Source of the DNA: Candidatus Roizmanbacteria bacterium
GTDB lineage: Bacteria; Patescibacteriota; Microgenomatia; UBA1406; GWC2-37-13
Length of the DNA: 63,076 nucleotides
Direction of reading: 5' to 3'
Assembly: GCA_013335175.1 (NCBI GenBank)
Contig: JAAXWC010000008.1
Span: forward strand, 1-63,076
The notes below the pieces were generated by a model. It was not told the origin of the DNA, made no database searches, and saw only the letters and a program-made list of their open reading frames with translations. A program made the position numbers and the translations under genes. Positions 42,259-51,237 of the stretch are shown here, in pieces. Position 1 is the stretch's first letter; each line of letters begins with the position of its first letter.

Positions 42259-45200
42259 TCAACGGGAAATATTAATAAATCTCTCAAAGAATCTTGTCAG
42301 TTTATCGAGTACGTTTTCCCTCTTTTTCGTTCGTTCTCCAGTAGGCAAGAAACGGGATACGGGTGGCAATATGTTCGTGATTGCAGTACCCGTAGTTGCC
42401 ACATTTCCATTGCGAAATGCATTATTAATAAATGCGTACGTCGCATCATGATCGAGGTTTTCACTTTTGATAATCTGTTCAAGCTCCTCGACTTTTTTGC
42501 CCTCAACAAACTTCTTCCAATCTTCATCAACTACTGAATGAACATCGAGAGACGCAATAAATTGATTGATCAGATCTTTCTTATTCCGTAGCTCAACACT
42601 TGAGTCTATCGCCTTATTAATATCAATGAGGATTTCTCGGTTTTTAGAATGGTCTTCGTGGTATTTTTTAATGAGGCCTAAGATATAGTCGATATTAATA
42701 TCTACCTGTTTAATAAGCTCCATTTCAAATACAACGTCATCAATGATACTTTCCTTATTATTCTCCGTTCCTTTGCGGAACTCGTTATAAATATCGATGT
42801 AGGCACTATGGTAGTCCTGAACATCTCGTTCAGATAATATCTCATTCCCCGCAAACTCGTCAAAGGTTGTGAGAATATTTCGTAGCCTAAGAATCGCGCT
42901 ATAGAGTCTGATAAAATCCTTTTGATTTTGCTCACCAATTATCTGTTGGCCAACTGGAAACCGTTCCTGAAGCTCTTGTATAAAGCTCTCATACCCTCGC
43001 ACCTGTTTATCCCCGTCTTTATAGCCGTAATAATACTCGCCATAGGTCTTCATCAGAACAATACCACTGGCTTCCTTGTCTCCAAAGAGGGCAATGGATT
43101 CGTTTGTTGCTTTTTCGAGGTTGCGGAAGCACACAATATTTCCAAACGTCTTAACACTATTTAAGATTCGATTTGTCCGTGAGTATGCTTGCAATAATCC
43201 ATGAAGCCGAAGGTTTTTGTCTACCCACAAGGTATTAAGGGTGGTGGCATCAAACCCGGTAAGAAACATGTTGACTACAATCAGGAGATCAATTTCCCGA
43301 TTTTTTGCCCGTTCACTCACGTCTTTATAATAATTTTGAAACTTGTCCGACGTCGTGTCATACGATGTTCCAAACATACGATTGTAATCGGTAATGGCTC
43401 CCTCTAAAAATTCGCGCGAGCTTGCATCAAGACCACTCGTATCTTCTGAGTTTTCGTCCAACACTCCATCCTCTTCATCTTCGTTCACGCCAAAACTATA
43501 GATGGTTGCAACTTTCAATCGCTTATCGCTGGGCACATCAGTTAATTGTTTTTTAAACTCTGCATAGTACTGTTTGGCAACATCAATGGAAGAAACGGCA
43601 AATAGTGAGTTAAAGCCAGCAAGCCGTCGATCCTTGAGCTTGTAAAAGCTATTACGCTTGGTTTTTTGATCAAAATGCTCAAGAATGTAGCAAACGATAT
43701 TCGATAATCGCTCTGGTGCCGCAAGTACTGCTTCTCTGTCAATATCGCTTACTTTTTTGTCCTCTATATTTTCCGCTTCCCGAACGGTAGAAACATAATC
43801 TACTTTAAATGGCAAAACATTCTTATCGGCAATTGCATCGACTATAGTGTAGGTATGTAACTTGTCGCCAAACGCCTGCTCGGTAGTCTTGAGGTTTGGG
43901 TGTCCGCCGGAAGAAGCATTGACGGCAAAAATGGGGGTACCGGTAAATCCAAAGACGTGATAGTTTTTGAATGTTTTGGTAATAGCAATATGCATATCGC
44001 CAAACTGGGAACGGTGGCACTCATCAAAGATAAGCACAACATGACCATCAAAAATCGTGTGCCCAACGTTTCTCGCGACAAATCGGTCAAGTTTTTGAAT
44101 GGTGGTAATAATTATTCGAGCGTTCGGATCTTCAAGCTGTCGGGTTAAAATTGCCGTACTCGTGTTGCTATTGGCTGCGCCTTTTTCAAACTTGTCATAC
44201 TCCCGCATTGTTTGATAGTCCAGGTCTTTCCGGTCAACGACAAAAATAACCTTGTCAATAAACGGGAGCTTACGTACGAGTTGCGCCGTCTTAAAACTGG
44301 TTAATGTTTTTCCTGATCCGGTCGTATGCCAGATATATCCACCCGCGTCCGTTGTCCCGAGCTTTTTATAGTTCGTGCTTACCTCAATTCTATTGAGAAT
44401 CCGCTCGGTTGCCACTATTTGATAGGGTCGCATCACCAAAAGCAATCGATCAGTAGTGAATACGCAATACTTAGTTAAAATATTTAATAGTGCGTGTTTG
44501 GCAAAAAAAGTCTTTGCAAAATCCATGAGGTCAGTAATCGGACGATTAGTCGCATCTGCCCACCAACTGGTAAACTCAAAACTATTACTGGTTCGTTTGA
44601 CACTTTTAATAGGACTTTCGTTACATTCTTTGATATGCTGAGAGCGGGTCGTATTGCTGTAGTATTTGGTGTGCGTCCCATTTGAGATTACGAATATCTG
44701 AACATACTCAAAAAGCCCGGAGGAAGACCAAAAACTTTCACGGTTATATCGGTTTATTTGGTTGAACGCCTCTTGAATAGCTACCCCTCGACGCTTTAGC
44801 TCGATATGAACAAGCGGTAAGCCGTTTACCAGAATCGTTACATCGTAGCGATTAGCTCGTTGACCTTCATCGGTCGCGTATTGATTGATTACTTGTAACC
44901 GATTATCGTGAATAACGTCTTTCTTGAGAAGATAAATATTTTTTACCGTTCCGTCGTCTCGAACGAGATTTTTGATTGAATCTTCTTGGATCGTTGCTGT
45001 TTTTTCGACAATACTTTGATTGGGATTTGCCAGCTCGCTTATAAAAAACCGTTCCCATTCCTGATCAGAAAACGTAAACTCATTTAGAATTTCTAACTGC
45101 GTCCGTAAGTTCGTTATTAAATCAGCTTCCGAATGAATGGTTATATATTCATAGGCCTGCGATGTAAGCTGTGAGATAAAAGCCTGTTCCAGTTCTGCTT

Positions 45201-45312
45201 CGCTTTGATATGAAGGCTCCCGCACACGATCTGCCATACTGATATATTCTGCTACAACAGTACTCTCAGGGTTCTGCGCAACGAGGCCATAACTCAATTT
45301 ATTGCTTGCCAT
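42259..45312 (-). CDS. hsdR: Type I restriction enzyme, R subunit
   Basis: This 1017-residue subunit has an N-terminal PD-ExK-type nuclease site (VTILVNGLPLVHIELKRRG, about residues 177-195). A superfamily 2 motor follows: Walker A WHTTGSGKTLTSF (about 327-339), DECH in LIFDECHRSQFG, motif III GFTGTPIF, and a later VNMFLTGFDATTLN. It translocates and cuts unmethylated DNA in complex with HsdM and HsdS. It is the last gene of the operon, overlapping hsdS by 14 bases. All key residues look intact. Confidence 0.96.
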   Translation of the reverse strand: MASNKLSYGLVAQNPESTVVAEYISMADRVREPSYQSEAELEQAFISQLTSQAYEYITIHSEADLITNLRTQLEILNEFTFSDQEWERFFISELANPNQSIVEKTATIQEDSIKNLVRDDGTVKNIYLLKKDVIHDNRLQVINQYATDEGQRANRYDVTILVNGLPLVHIELKRRGVAIQEAFNQINRYNRESFWSSSGLFEYVQIFVISNGTHTKYYSNTTRSQHIKECNESPIKSVKRTSNSFEFTSWWADATNRPITDLMDFAKTFFAKHALLNILTKYCVFTTDRLLLVMRPYQIVATERILNRIEVSTNYKKLGTTDAGGYIWHTTGSGKTLTSFKTAQLVRKLPFIDKVIFVVDRKDLDYQTMREYDKFEKGAANSNTSTAILTRQLEDPNARIIITTIQKLDRFVARNVGHTIFDGHVVLIFDECHRSQFGDMHIAITKTFKNYHVFGFTGTPIFAVNASSGGHPNLKTTEQAFGDKLHTYTIVDAIADKNVLPFKVDYVSTVREAENIEDKKVSDIDREAVLAAPERLSNIVCYILEHFDQKTKRNSFYKLKDRRLAGFNSLFAVSSIDVAKQYYAEFKKQLTDVPSDKRLKVATIYSFGVNEDEEDGVLDENSEDTSGLDASSREFLEGAITDYNRMFGTSYDTTSDKFQNYYKDVSERAKNREIDLLIVVNMFLTGFDATTLNTLWVDKNLRLHGLLQAYSRTNRILNSVKTFGNIVCFRNLEKATNESIALFGDKEASGIVLMKTYGEYYYGYKDGDKQVRGYESFIQELQERFPVGQQIIGEQNQKDFIRLYSAILRLRNILTTFDEFAGNEILSERDVQDYHSAYIDIYNEFRKGTENNKESIIDDVVFEMELIKQVDINIDYILGLIKKYHEDHSKNREILIDINKAIDSSVELRNKKDLINQFIASLDVHSVVDEDWKKFVEGKKVEELEQIIKSENLDHDATYAFINNAFRNGNVATTGTAITNILPPVSRFLPTGERTKKRENVLDKLTRFFERFINISR

Positions 45313-46510
45313 ATTCTTGAAAACTTAATAACTTATTACGGTAGTATTCATATTGCTGTCGTCTTGCCTTAAGTTCTGCTGGAAGACCGATCGAAATATC
45401 GTTTACCAAGGAATCAAATTTATCAAGAATTGAAACTATGTGTTCTTGTTCCCCAAGGGGTGGCACAGGTATTTTAATTTTTTTTAAGCTGTCGTTATAA
45501 AGTCGTTGTATCGTTCCCCCTTCTGTTTTCCATTCTACGGTTGCATACAAGTAGTACAAGAATTTGTTTAGCACTTTACTTTCGTCGTTGTCAATCCAGA
45601 TAATATTAGAGTCCTGAAAATATCCTGGATGGCCATCGTAAATTACTCTTCTACCAATTGTTCCAGATGCGGATAGCAAAATGTCGCCTTTTTTGGGAAA
45701 AGAGTACTTGGTGCGATACTCATCGTAAATATTTTGTGAAATAAATGCATCGGGCTTTTTACCAAAAGTGCCTATTTTATAAAAGGGAACATCTCCACTT
45801 GCCAATGTCTCATTTTTAAAAATTCGTTTACACATCAAGACTTTTCCAATCTCATTCAATGTGATATCTTTTGAATTGGCGCATTCTAGTAATAGCTTCT
45901 TATAATAATATTTATATTGTTTCTTCCTTGCCTCTAGCTCAGCCTCTAGCTCAGCCTCTAGCTCTGTAAAACTATTAAGAATTTTAACAATTTCTTCTTG
46001 AATTGGGAGGGGAGGAAGGGGAATTCTAATTTTCGCGATATTGTCTCCTGATATTCGTCTCACCTTTGTACCAGTTATATATTTTTTCTTTTGATCAAAA
46101 AAAAGAGAGGATTGAAAAAAGTATGCAAGATATCTTGGATTTTGATCATGCCTTAGAATGTGTGCGTCGCCACTTATTGCAATTGATTCTTCCCCAAGCC
46201 ATGCCACTGCTTTACATACATCTTCGTCATTTTCGCTTGTGGTAGCGATAACTAGGTTTCCTTTTTCAGCTTTTTTTAATTTTATTGCCAACTCTGGCGA
46301 GACATAGGATTTTGTTTTATCCGTAAATAGTCCGTAATAGGTATAAATTTGTCCGTAATGTATGCAACCAACACCACTTTCGGTAAAATCTTTCTTCTGC
46401 AGTCCATTCCCTCTTATTAAAGTACCAATCTCTCCTAACTCTTTAAACTCTACTCCTTTTGGGCAGAGCTCTTGAATTAGCTTTTCAATTATATTTAGGT
46501 GTTTGGTCAT
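45299..46510 (-). CDS. hsdS: Type I restriction-modification specificity subunit
   Basis: This 403-residue subunit has two target recognition domains. Each is followed by a conserved helical region: LPIQEEIVKILNSFTELEAELEAE...ARKKQYKYYYKKLL between them, and LGEQEHIVSILDKFDSL...ARRQQYEYYRNKLL at the end. The central spacer carries three copies of a four-residue repeat encoded by a 12-base DNA repeat. HsdS sets the two half-sites recognised. It is co-transcribed with hsdM, rhuM and hsdR, and overlaps hsdR by 14 bases. Confidence 0.95.
   Translation of the reverse strand: MTKHLNIIEKLIQELCPKGVEFKELGEIGTLIRGNGLQKKDFTESGVGCIHYGQIYTYYGLFTDKTKSYVSPELAIKLKKAEKGNLVIATTSENDEDVCKAVAWLGEESIAISGDAHILRHDQNPRYLAYFFQSSLFFDQKKKYITGTKVRRISGDNIAKIRIPLPPLPIQEEIVKILNSFTELEAELEAELEARKKQYKYYYKKLLLECANSKDITLNEIGKVLMCKRIFKNETLASGDVPFYKIGTFGKKPDAFISQNIYDEYRTKYSFPKKGDILLSASGTIGRRVIYDGHPGYFQDSNIIWIDNDESKVLNKFLYYLYATVEWKTEGGTIQRLYNDSLKKIKIPVPPLGEQEHIVSILDKFDSLVNDISIGLPAELKARRQQYEYYRNKLLSFQEYGKQ
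45930..45965. repeat. 12-bp tandem repeat (x3) inside hsdS
   Basis: GCCTCTAGCTCA is present three times in a row; the last copy differs in its final base. It encodes the repeated ELEA unit in the helical spacer between the two recognition domains. The unit keeps frame when gained or lost. Confidence 0.9.
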
Positions 46511-46512
46511 AA

Positions 46513-47601
46513 CTATTGCTTTTTCCTTGTGTTTTTAATAGTTACTCTTTTAATCATTTTCTCATAATCACTTTCGTATTTCTGATCCTGTAATACACGA
46601 AATTTAGAATATTCTTCTAAAGCTTTTTCATCAGCCTGTTCTTTGCTCACATTCCCCAATCCTTCCAAAACAGAATAGCCATTGAGATCAAGATATCCAC
46701 TCATAAAACCAATCCAATCTTGCATGGTGGTTGGGAGTTGTCGCTCTGCTCTCATCTGTGCTAAATCAAGAAAAGCACTTACTGCAAGCCGTAATTCATG
46801 TAACTCCTCTTGTGTGAGATAATTTTTTGCAATAATCACATCGGTTTTATATATTTTTCCATTGGGAGCATGCGACCATGAGCTTAATCCCATATTTTCT
46901 TTGGTAGCATTGACACGGTTATGAATTATTTCAGCAGCGGTACCTCCTGCTATCGCGTAATGTAATTTGTTTTGAATAAATGCAAAAAACTCTTTGGTAA
47001 TAATACTGTTTTTATCATAATCAGAGGCAAGAGCAAAGATATCAGTAATCTGCAGATATAGACGGCGTTCACTGAGGCGTATATCTCGAATTCGTTCGAG
47101 CATTTCTTTGAAATATCCCTCGTCAAATCGTCGACCTTGCTTAAATCTATCATCATTGAGAACATAGCCTTTTTGAATATATTCATGAAGCACACGTGTA
47201 GCAAATTTTCTAAACTGAGTTGCTTTAATTGAATTTACACGGTACCCTACAGAAATCACGAGATCTAAATTATAAAACTGAATTTCTCTATGAACCTGTC
47301 GTTTTCCTTCTTGACGAACTACTCGAATTTTTCGAGTAGTTGCTGTCTCTTCTAATTCTTCACTCTTATAAATTTCTTGAATGTGATAGGTAATAGTATT
47401 CTCTTCTACACCAAAAAGATTTGCCATGATTTGCTGACTAAGCCACATATTTTCATCAGTCATATAAACTTCAATTTCAATCTCTCCTTCATCGTTTGTG
47501 TAGAAAGCAAGACCAATCCGTTCTGGAATTTCTTTGTTAAATTTTTTTCGCCATTCGACCAATTGTTGATCAATGTCTTTTGGATCAGTTATTTTAACCA
47601 T
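46513..47601 (-). CDS. rhuM: RhuM family protein
   Basis: This 362-residue protein belongs to the RhuM family (PF13310 type). Landmarks are MWLSQQIMANLFGVEENTITYHI (HTH-like, about residues 60-82) and a central FYNLDLVISVGYRVNSIKATQFRKFA followed by VLHEYIQKGYVLNDDRF. The C-terminal half is helical and ends basic. Function is unknown. The gene is frequently seen inside type I restriction operons and pathogenicity islands. ATG 47601 overlaps the hsdM stop by eight bases; the in-frame upstream ATG at 47628 lies deeper inside hsdM. Confidence 0.9.
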   Translation of the reverse strand: MVKITDPKDIDQQLVEWRKKFNKEIPERIGLAFYTNDEGEIEIEVYMTDENMWLSQQIMANLFGVEENTITYHIQEIYKSEELEETATTRKIRVVRQEGKRQVHREIQFYNLDLVISVGYRVNSIKATQFRKFATRVLHEYIQKGYVLNDDRFKQGRRFDEGYFKEMLERIRDIRLSERRLYLQITDIFALASDYDKNSIITKEFFAFIQNKLHYAIAGGTAAEIIHNRVNATKENMGLSSWSHAPNGKIYKTDVIIAKNYLTQEELHELRLAVSAFLDLAQMRAERQLPTTMQDWIGFMSGYLDLNGYSVLEGLGNVSKEQADEKALEEYSKFRVLQDQKYESDYEKMIKRVTIKNTRKKQ

Positions 47602-49162
47602 ACAATTTTTCTCCCTCAATATCCTCAACTATTCCATCAATTGCTTTTCTAAGTTCACTCTGCCTTGCAACTATTTTTTCAAGTTTTGCATTAAGCTCAG
47701 TTATATTTACCACTTCACGCGTGTCTTCTCCTATAACATAACTTGATACGGCGATATTGTAGTCGTTTTCTGCAATGGCCTTATTATCTACCAACTTGGC
47801 AAAGTACTGTACATCTGTACGATTGGTAAATGCTTCTAAAATTTTATTGCGGTTTGTTTCGCTCAATTTGTTTTTATTCCCTCCCCTTATAAATTCTGCT
47901 GAGGCGTCAATAAAAAGAGTTTTATTATCTTTTTTACTCTTTTTAAGTACGATAATACAGGTCGCGATGGTCGTTCCAAAAAAGAGATCGGGTGGCAACT
48001 GGATAACGGTATCAACATAGTTGTTATCAATGAGGTATTTTCTAATTTTCTGTTCGGCCCCGCCTCGATAAAGCACACCCGGGAACTCGACTATGGCAGC
48101 TGTCCCACTTGTTGAAAGCCATGAGAGCATATGCATGGTAAAAGCGAGATCTGCTTTGCTCTTTGGTGCCAGAACACCAGCCGGGGAAAACCGGGGATCG
48201 TTCATAAGTATTGGATTGCTATTACCATCCCACTTAATTGAATAAGGAGGGTTCGAGACTATTGCATCGAATGGTTCGTCATCCCAATGTTTCGGATCAA
48301 TGAGCGTATCACCAAGTGCAATATCAAAATTGTTGTAATTTATGTCGTGCAAAAACATATTGATACGGCAAAGGTTGTAGGTAGTAAGGTTGATTTCTTG
48401 TCCAAAAAAACCTTGTCGTACATTCTCTTTTCCAAGTACTTTGGCAAATTTTAGGAGGAGGGAACCAGAGCCACAGGCTGGATCATATACTTTATTTACT
48501 TCTGTTTTCCCAACTGTTGTGATTTCAGCAAGAAGCTCACTTACTTCCTGTGGGGTATAGAATTCACCTCCAGATTTACCCGCGTTTGAAGCATACATAG
48601 TCATCAAAAATTCATACGCATCACCGAATGCATCGATCGTATTATCAGAGTAATTACCAAGTCCTAGATTACCGATCGCCTCCAGGAGTTTAGCCAATTT
48701 TTGATTTCTTTTTTCGACAGTATTTCCCAGCTTGCTTGAATTGACATCAAGGTCGTCAAACAATCCTTTTAGATCTTGTTCGCTACTAGTTCCTTTTGCA
48801 GATTTCTCAATATTTTGAAATGAATTAGCAAGCGTTTCGTTGAGATTAGTATCGTTTCGCGCTTTTTTGCAAACATTTATAAAAAGCTCGCTTGGTAGAA
48901 TATAAAATCCTTTTTCTTTCACTGTATCAGCTCGACCATATTCAGCTTCTTTATCGGAAAGTGCTGCATAATCAAAGTCATTTTTAGCTGCACGTCGCTC
49001 ATCAGCATTGATATAGTTTGTTAAGTTTTCACTAATAAAACGATAGAAAAGCATTCCAAGAACATATTGTTTGAAGTCCCAACCATCAACACTGCCTCTT
49101 AAATCGTTAGCAATTTCCCAGATTGCTCTGTGTAGTTCTGTACGCTCTTGTTCTTTAGTCAT
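47594..49162 (-). CDS. hsdM: Type I restriction-modification methyltransferase, EcoR124-like
   Basis: This 522-residue N6-adenine methyltransferase starts at ATG 49162, giving MTKEQERTELHRAIWEIAND; this aligns with the usual HsdM start and avoids the in-frame ATG at 49186. SAM motif I is VYDPACGSGSLLLKF (about residue 225) and catalytic motif IV is IVSNPPYSIKW (about 300). Flanking stretches (GSVDGWDFKQYVLGMLFYRF, NAGKSGGEFYTPQEV, GVLAPKSKADLAFTMH) are very like the type IC enzyme EcoR124I as I remember it. It heads the hsdM-rhuM-hsdS-hsdR operon. Confidence 0.96.
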   Translation of the reverse strand: MTKEQERTELHRAIWEIANDLRGSVDGWDFKQYVLGMLFYRFISENLTNYINADERRAAKNDFDYAALSDKEAEYGRADTVKEKGFYILPSELFINVCKKARNDTNLNETLANSFQNIEKSAKGTSSEQDLKGLFDDLDVNSSKLGNTVEKRNQKLAKLLEAIGNLGLGNYSDNTIDAFGDAYEFLMTMYASNAGKSGGEFYTPQEVSELLAEITTVGKTEVNKVYDPACGSGSLLLKFAKVLGKENVRQGFFGQEINLTTYNLCRINMFLHDINYNNFDIALGDTLIDPKHWDDEPFDAIVSNPPYSIKWDGNSNPILMNDPRFSPAGVLAPKSKADLAFTMHMLSWLSTSGTAAIVEFPGVLYRGGAEQKIRKYLIDNNYVDTVIQLPPDLFFGTTIATCIIVLKKSKKDNKTLFIDASAEFIRGGNKNKLSETNRNKILEAFTNRTDVQYFAKLVDNKAIAENDYNIAVSSYVIGEDTREVVNITELNAKLEKIVARQSELRKAIDGIVEDIEGEKLYG

Positions 49163-49173
49163 TTCTAAATAGT

Positions 49174-49202
49174 TTTTTAGTGCCATGGTTGTATGTTGTC
49201 AA
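49174..49202 (-). promoter_or_regulatory. Promoter of the type I restriction operon
   Basis: The minus-strand -35 is a perfect TTGACA (49202-49197), the spacer 17 bases, and the -10 TAAAAA. Eleven bases separate it from the ATG at 49162, giving a leader of about five bases. The ATG at 49186 lies inside the spacer, supporting the downstream start. Confidence 0.55.
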
Positions 49203-49310
49203 TTATTACCTGTAGCGTACAGAATTTTTATGTTATTTTCAATCCAAAGTGTCTCCCTTAGCTATATTTTGTTCCAATTTGCATTCGGATATTTTGTTGG
49301 AAAAATAAAT

Positions 49311-49826
49311 TTATCCAAATTCTCCTGTTTCCACAATTCTCATTATTGTGTCTAATATCGATATTACTTTTCTGCGATTTTGTAATAATTTCAATGGGAA
49401 ATGCTTTGCATAATGGTTAAATTCGTCCCTGCGATTTTTTGGAATATAATTTGTTTCGAAGATTTTTTTGCATTCTGATTCCTTTTTATTTGAATAATCT
49501 TTATCCTTTTCGAGAATAGAGAGAAGCAGAGCTTCAAGACACGGGGTGTTGATTAAGAATTGTACGGAAGATCCTGCGTACTCTTTTGCCTCTAACATTG
49601 CTTGCCGTGTCGGGCCACTGTCAAGCATTACCAATTTATGATCATACGCTGCAAAATCTTTTACAGCAACGTGAACAATATCTCGAGGCGATCCCCCCTT
49701 CCCCTGCTTAATTGTAATATCTACTTCATCTGAGCATTGTACTGCTTGTCGGAGATATTTTAAAAAAACCTCTTCGTCTTTCCCCTCTCCAACTATCAAT
49801 ATGGTTTTTTTTACTCTTCTTTTCAT
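49311..49826 (-). CDS. rloB: RloB-like TOPRIM-type protein (AbiLii-like)
   Basis: This 171-residue protein fits the RloB family (PF13707). It begins with KKTILIVGEGKDEEVFLKYLR, the TOPRIM-like first motif with its glutamates, then has KQGKGGSPRDIV and a carboxylate strand KLVMLDSGP. In TOPRIM nucleases this strand carries DxD; here it reads D-S-G, so the metal site looks partly altered. RloB partners an AAA ATPase (RloA) encoded next to it, an arrangement like the lactococcal abortive-infection pair AbiLi/AbiLii. It lies nine bases after rloA. Confidence 0.82.
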   Translation of the reverse strand: MKRRVKKTILIVGEGKDEEVFLKYLRQAVQCSDEVDITIKQGKGGSPRDIVHVAVKDFAAYDHKLVMLDSGPTRQAMLEAKEYAGSSVQFLINTPCLEALLLSILEKDKDYSNKKESECKKIFETNYIPKNRRDEFNHYAKHFPLKLLQNRRKVISILDTIMRIVETGEFG

Positions 49827-49835
49827 CGTTTTTTG

Positions 49836-51044
49836 CTAATCAATAGTTGGTTTTGCACCATAAGCTCCAGCAATATATTTCGCGTAATAATTATCATCTG
49901 CCCTTACACCATCTACTTCGTCAAGTCTCCATACTTCGCTACTACCCTGCTGGTTTTTCTCAACGAGAATAATCTGATATTTATCTAGCGTTTCAAGAAT
50001 TTTATGATTGTGTGTACTGAATATCAATTGGGCATTATGAGGGTTTGATTCTGGGAATATAAACATTGTTACAAGAGCCATAAGCATCTCGGGGTGTAAA
50101 CTGGCATCAAGCTCATCAATGATAACCGGACTACCTGTTTTCAGAGCTGGGAGAATCAATTTTAAGAGCATAAACAGATGAATCGTACCCGATGACTCAT
50201 AGGATAAATTGCTGAATTTTATTTTTTCTTTATTAATAGTATGGATCGTTTGAATGTTCAGATTAACATTATTTCCCGCTTGTTCTTTTTTAATTTCAAA
50301 ACCATCAAGCCCTAAATCAAATTTTGCAAGAAGTTTTTCTGCCTGCTTTTTAATTTCCGGATTATCGTGAAAGAAACTAAAAGTATCAAACATTCTCTGT
50401 CCATTGTTAAGATAGCGCGGATCACCAACCCACCCTTCTTCAATGACATTAGACTGAATATTTTGCCAGTAATGCCCAATTTCTTGGCTGAGTTTGTGAT
50501 TGAGACGAGTTGCACTCGCAACTATGCTGGCATTTTTACGGATAATATTCTCAAAATTTTCTGGTAGCCCAAATCCCGATGCTTTCAGCGTGTATGAATT
50601 ATTTTTTGCATCCCATGCCCGTGTAAATAAGGATTTTGTAGTAAACCTTTCTTCGCTTTGACTCTTTACCTTAAGTTCCTCAAATACTATCTGTAATTCA
50701 TTCAGTACAAAACTATAAAGATATATACTTCCCTTCATTTCAAACTCAACACTAATTTCAATTTCCGATTTCTGCTTAAAGAGGAATGATTTGATCGGAT
50801 TAATAGCATCAGGGTGCGCATTAAATGAATCGACAATAAACCATTTTAAAAAGGGGATTACCTTTAGTATGTTGGTTTTACCAGATGCATTTGGGCCAAT
50901 CACAACGGCAAGCTTTGATAGTCGAGTATTTGTAGTTGTACGAACGTAATTATGTGTATCTGGAACTTTATCGTTCACATTGAAGTCGACATGTCCTGCA
51001 TCCTTGAAGGAGTAAAAGTTTTTAATGGTAAAAGAGTGAATCAT
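49836..51044 (-). CDS. rloA: RloA-like AAA ATPase (AbiLi-like, ABC/SMC type)
   Basis: This 402-residue ATPase resembles overcoming-lysogenisation and RloA ATPases. Walker A is VVIGPNASGKTNILK (about residues 48-62). The ABC-type signature region is FSNLSYESSGTIHLFMLL, Walker B PVIIDELDASLHPEML, and the switch histidine is in FSTHNHKILE. The central part is a coiled insertion. It likely senses invading DNA or phage activity and drives the RloB partner. It is the first gene of a two-gene unit upstream of the restriction operon. A 13-base palindrome lies 34 bases before its start. Confidence 0.88.
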   Translation of the reverse strand: MIHSFTIKNFYSFKDAGHVDFNVNDKVPDTHNYVRTTTNTRLSKLAVVIGPNASGKTNILKVIPFLKWFIVDSFNAHPDAINPIKSFLFKQKSEIEISVEFEMKGSIYLYSFVLNELQIVFEELKVKSQSEERFTTKSLFTRAWDAKNNSYTLKASGFGLPENFENIIRKNASIVASATRLNHKLSQEIGHYWQNIQSNVIEEGWVGDPRYLNNGQRMFDTFSFFHDNPEIKKQAEKLLAKFDLGLDGFEIKKEQAGNNVNLNIQTIHTINKEKIKFSNLSYESSGTIHLFMLLKLILPALKTGSPVIIDELDASLHPEMLMALVTMFIFPESNPHNAQLIFSTHNHKILETLDKYQIILVEKNQQGSSEVWRLDEVDGVRADDNYYAKYIAGAYGAKPTID

Positions 51045-51077
51045 AAGTTTATAGAATATAATAAATAGTATATAAGC

Positions 51078-51107
51078 TGATTTTATACAACATTTTGTAT
51101 AAAATCA
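51078..51107. repeat. Perfect 13-base inverted repeat upstream of rloA
   Basis: TGATTTTATACAA, spacer CATT, TTGTATAAAATCA. It is centred about 48 bases before the rloA start, in the promoter region, so an operator is likely. It shares the TATACAA/TTGTATA half-site with the palindrome at 42169. Confidence 0.65.
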
Positions 51108-51237
51108 AGTTATACTAATTTCTACAGAGCTTCCATACTATTTTTATCACACTCGTGTGCGTCACCTATAAACTCATGAAACCATGAATATCTTGAGCCA
51201 CAACTCAAAACACATGGTTATTGTATGTGAAATAGTG

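Noticed and set aside
45930-45965. CRISPR-like or assembly-error repeat
   Set aside because: The 12-base units are contiguous without spacers, in frame, and at the known repeat site of hsdS genes. No CRISPR array is seen anywhere in the window.
47602-47628. Upstream ATG for the RhuM gene
   Set aside because: It would add nine residues lying wholly inside hsdM; ATG 47601 gives the compact eight-base overlap typical of this operon.
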